Part shown: piece after piece, positions 14,259 through 14,630 of the stretch
How positions within the stretch are numbered: position 1 is the stretch's first letter
How the letters are laid out: every line of letters begins with the position of its first letter
NCBI GenBank assembly: GCA_020349865.1
Contig: CP070700.1
Location: 4,049,391 to 4,064,020 of the forward strand
Length of the DNA stretch: 14,630 nt
From: Desulfobacteraceae bacterium
GTDB lineage: Bacteria > Desulfobacterota > DSM-4660 > Desulfatiglandales > Desulfatiglandaceae
Direction: 5' to 3'
Made by a program: the position numbers and the translations under genes
Notes under the pieces: model-generated
Database searches by the model: none
What the model was told of the DNA's origin: nothing
Seen by the model: only the letters and a program-made list of their open reading frames with translations

Positions 14259-14357
14259 TCAATATTTCATTTCGGCGACAATCTTTTCCTTTTCTATCTC
14301 CCTGACAATGACACGATGCAAAGTACCAGGTGCATCAAGTCTTGCCTTCCTAGGCAT
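14259..14357 (-). pseudogene. N-terminal remnant of a REP-associated tyrosine transposase (RAYT, Y1_Tnp family)
   Basis: On the complement, a 32-codon frame starts MPRKARLDAPGTLHRVIVRE and continues IEKEKIV before a stop. This matches the characteristic start of RAYT/IS200-like transposases (MPR.ARxDAPGxLHHxIxRGIExxKI). The HUH and catalytic Tyr parts are absent, so it is a dead fragment. The expected next Gly after VIVR is Glu, a further sign of decay. Confidence 0.6.
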
Positions 14358-14630
14358 GGCCGTTGATCCTAATCATCAATCTAAGACATAAACGATACTT
14401 ATTCAATATAGTCAACAAAGTTCTACCCTTGTTCTTGAATGAATTAGTGAAAATGTTCTTTGGTAATTAGTGCTAGGTGAGATACCAGCCAGCCTTAAAT
14501 CGGTTTAAGTCACGGAAGAAAACTTTGATGCAACACCCTGTCCTTTAAACCCAGATTGTGCAGTAGATGTTTATTAATGCTGTGATTCTGTAATTAAAGG
14601 GCCATACAGGATCAGCATCATGTATATGTA
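14358..14630. other. Non-coding right end with a copy of a repeat arm
   Basis: AT-rich sequence without a recognisable gene on either strand. It contains the repeat arm at 14549-14566. The region may be debris around the transposase remnant. Confidence 0.4.
14539..14566 (+). repeat. Second copy of the hairpin arm found after usp
   Basis: ACCCAGATTGTGCAGTAG (14549-14566) is identical, base for base over 18 positions, to the complement of 11385-11402. The preceding CTGTCCTTTAA also resembles 11347-11362. Here the second arm is not seen, so this is a half copy. Confidence 0.6.

Overview
The window looks like a Gram-negative, probably anaerobic, Desulfobacterota (deltaproteobacterial-type) chromosome. 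This is inferred from the gene families: an outer-membrane TonB-dependent receptor, a tandem-domain corrinoid adenosyltransferase and a Cys-rich CcmH-like protein. No rRNA or tRNA is present to confirm it. The first 11.2 kb is a vitamin B12 locus. The last 3.4 kb is an unrelated mix of a stress protein, a quinone-type prenyltransferase, a CPBP protease and decayed genes.

Layout: (1) 1-1551: the 3' part of a two-domain cob(I)alamin/corrinoid adenosyltransferase gene on +, convergent with cobU on -. (2) 1552-2258: a long leader with a dispersed repeat, a promoter, a cobalamin riboswitch, a P13-like hairpin and an intrinsic terminator. (3) 2259-7023: btuF-btuC-btuD followed by exbB-exbD-tonB, all on +, mostly overlapping by 4 to 16 bases. 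They are probably one riboswitch-controlled operon for moving B12 across both membranes. (4) 7024-7384: a second cobalamin riboswitch whose terminator segment is almost identical to the first. (5) 7385-9379: a BtuB-like receptor. (6) 9416-9559: a decayed C-terminal piece of a second corrinoid adenosyltransferase. (7) 9708-11207: cobQ. (8) 11363-12059: a universal stress protein on -, possibly preceded by a 40-residue small protein and followed by a long hairpin. (9) 12334-13847: a MenA/UbiA-type prenyltransferase and a CPBP protease, overlapping by 4 bases. (10) 13848-14630: a frameshifted CcmH-like gene, a remnant of a REP-associated (RAYT-type) transposase on -, and a copy of one arm of the hairpin that follows usp.

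How it works together: the BtuB-like receptor imports corrinoids through the outer membrane using a dedicated ExbB-ExbD-TonB motor. BtuF captures them in the periplasm and BtuCD pumps them inward. The adenosyltransferase, CobQ and CobU then adenosylate, amidate and activate the corrinoid toward cobalamin. Both uptake transcription units carry cobalamin riboswitches with transcription terminators, so high B12 should switch off uptake.

I found no clearly novel multi-gene system. The most interesting points are the adenosyltransferase with one dead half plus a second adenosyltransferase remnant, the paired riboswitches with a shared expression platform, the frameshifted Cys-rich CcmH-like gene whose ribosome binding site lies in a hairpin, the RAYT remnant near a dispersed hairpin arm, and a small protein candidate upstream of usp.
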